Source: Acidobacteria bacterium UBA6911
GTDB lineage: Bacteria; Acidobacteriota; UBA6911
DNA length: 5,275 nt
NCBI GenBank assembly: GCA_002451015.1
Contig: DKBB01000406.1
Location: 12,884 to 18,158, forward strand
Direction: 5' to 3'
The notes under the pieces were generated by a model. It did not search any database and was not told the origin of the DNA. It worked only from the letters and a program-made list of their open reading frames with translations. Below, one piece after another: positions 5,132-5,275 of this stretch. Numbering within the stretch: position 1 is the stretch's first letter; each line of letters starts with the position of its first letter. A program made the position numbers and the translations under genes.

Positions 5132-5275
5132 TTAACCCGCAGTGTACACCCTGACTTCCACGCGCCGGTTCATTTGCCGCCCGTCACGCGTATCGTTGTC
5201 GCCCACAGGATTCGCACTGCCCACGCCGAGCATTTGGATCTGCCGGAGTGGAATACCGTGTTGGCTTATAAGGTA
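5132..5275 (-). CDS. OmpA-family protein, C-terminal end of the peptidoglycan-binding domain (partial)
   Basis: The last 47 residues of a - strand gene enter the window, ending at the TAA at 5134-5132; the start is beyond the right edge. The translation begins YLISQHGIPLRQIQMLGVG and continues with NPVGDNDTRDGR and MNRRVEVRVYTAG. This matches the closing part of the OmpA-like domain: a helix, the GIP-x(4)-I strand, the G-G-x(2)-NP loop, NDT-x-GR, and the NRRVE motif whose Arg contacts diaminopimelate in peptidoglycan. The protein would link the outer membrane or a lipoprotein to the cell wall. What precedes the domain (beta barrel, lipoprotein signal, MotB-like helix or repeats) cannot be seen, so the subfamily is open. 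The gene converges with ygiQ across a hairpin-bearing spacer. Confidence 0.88.
   Translation of the reverse strand, partial: YLISQHGIPLRQIQMLGVGSANPVGDNDTRDGRQMNRRVEVRVYTAG

Overview
This window looks like chromosomal DNA from a Gram-negative bacterium of moderate GC content. The evidence for a Gram-negative is an OmpA-type peptidoglycan-binding domain, a Tat-exported molybdenum hydroxylase, and housekeeping genes of proteobacterial type (prmA, ygiQ). The short form of YgiQ, the Tat-linked xanthine-dehydrogenase-family enzyme and the palindromic intergenic repeats would fit a Desulfobacterota-like (former Deltaproteobacteria) genome. That placement is inference and no sequence search was possible.

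Layout from left to right. The 3' end of prmA (ribosomal protein L11 methyltransferase) lies on the + strand (1-306). A near-perfect 21-bp palindrome (308-361) separates it from a convergent two-gene operon on the - strand. That operon is read from about 3016 down to 371. It encodes a small [2Fe-2S] subunit (2521-2985) and a large Tat-signal-bearing molybdopterin subunit (371-2512) of an isoquinoline-1-oxidoreductase/aldehyde-oxidase-type molybdenum hydroxylase. The divergent intergenic region (2986-3189) holds a plausible sigma-70 promoter for the operon, a REP-like short palindrome (3081-3102), and an inverted repeat whose right arm touches the ribosome binding site of the next gene. ygiQ, a radical SAM protein, follows on the + strand (3190-4887). 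A 244-base non-coding stretch with two hairpins (4888-5131) then separates ygiQ from the 3' end of an OmpA-family gene on the - strand (5132-5275), which continues past the window edge.

How the genes work together. Only the two molybdenum-hydroxylase genes form a clear functional unit. The small subunit carries two [2Fe-2S] clusters and the large one carries the molybdenum cofactor. The pair would be exported folded, on the single Tat signal of the large subunit. No FAD subunit, cytochrome c or cofactor maturation gene (XdhC or MocA type) is in view, so the electron acceptor and the substrate are unknown. prmA, ygiQ and the OmpA-family gene look like unrelated neighbours.

I did not find a convincing undescribed system. 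The most interesting items are the palindromic elements that bracket the molybdenum-hydroxylase operon, the circularly permuted order of motifs in its large subunit, and the extra cysteine cluster in YgiQ.
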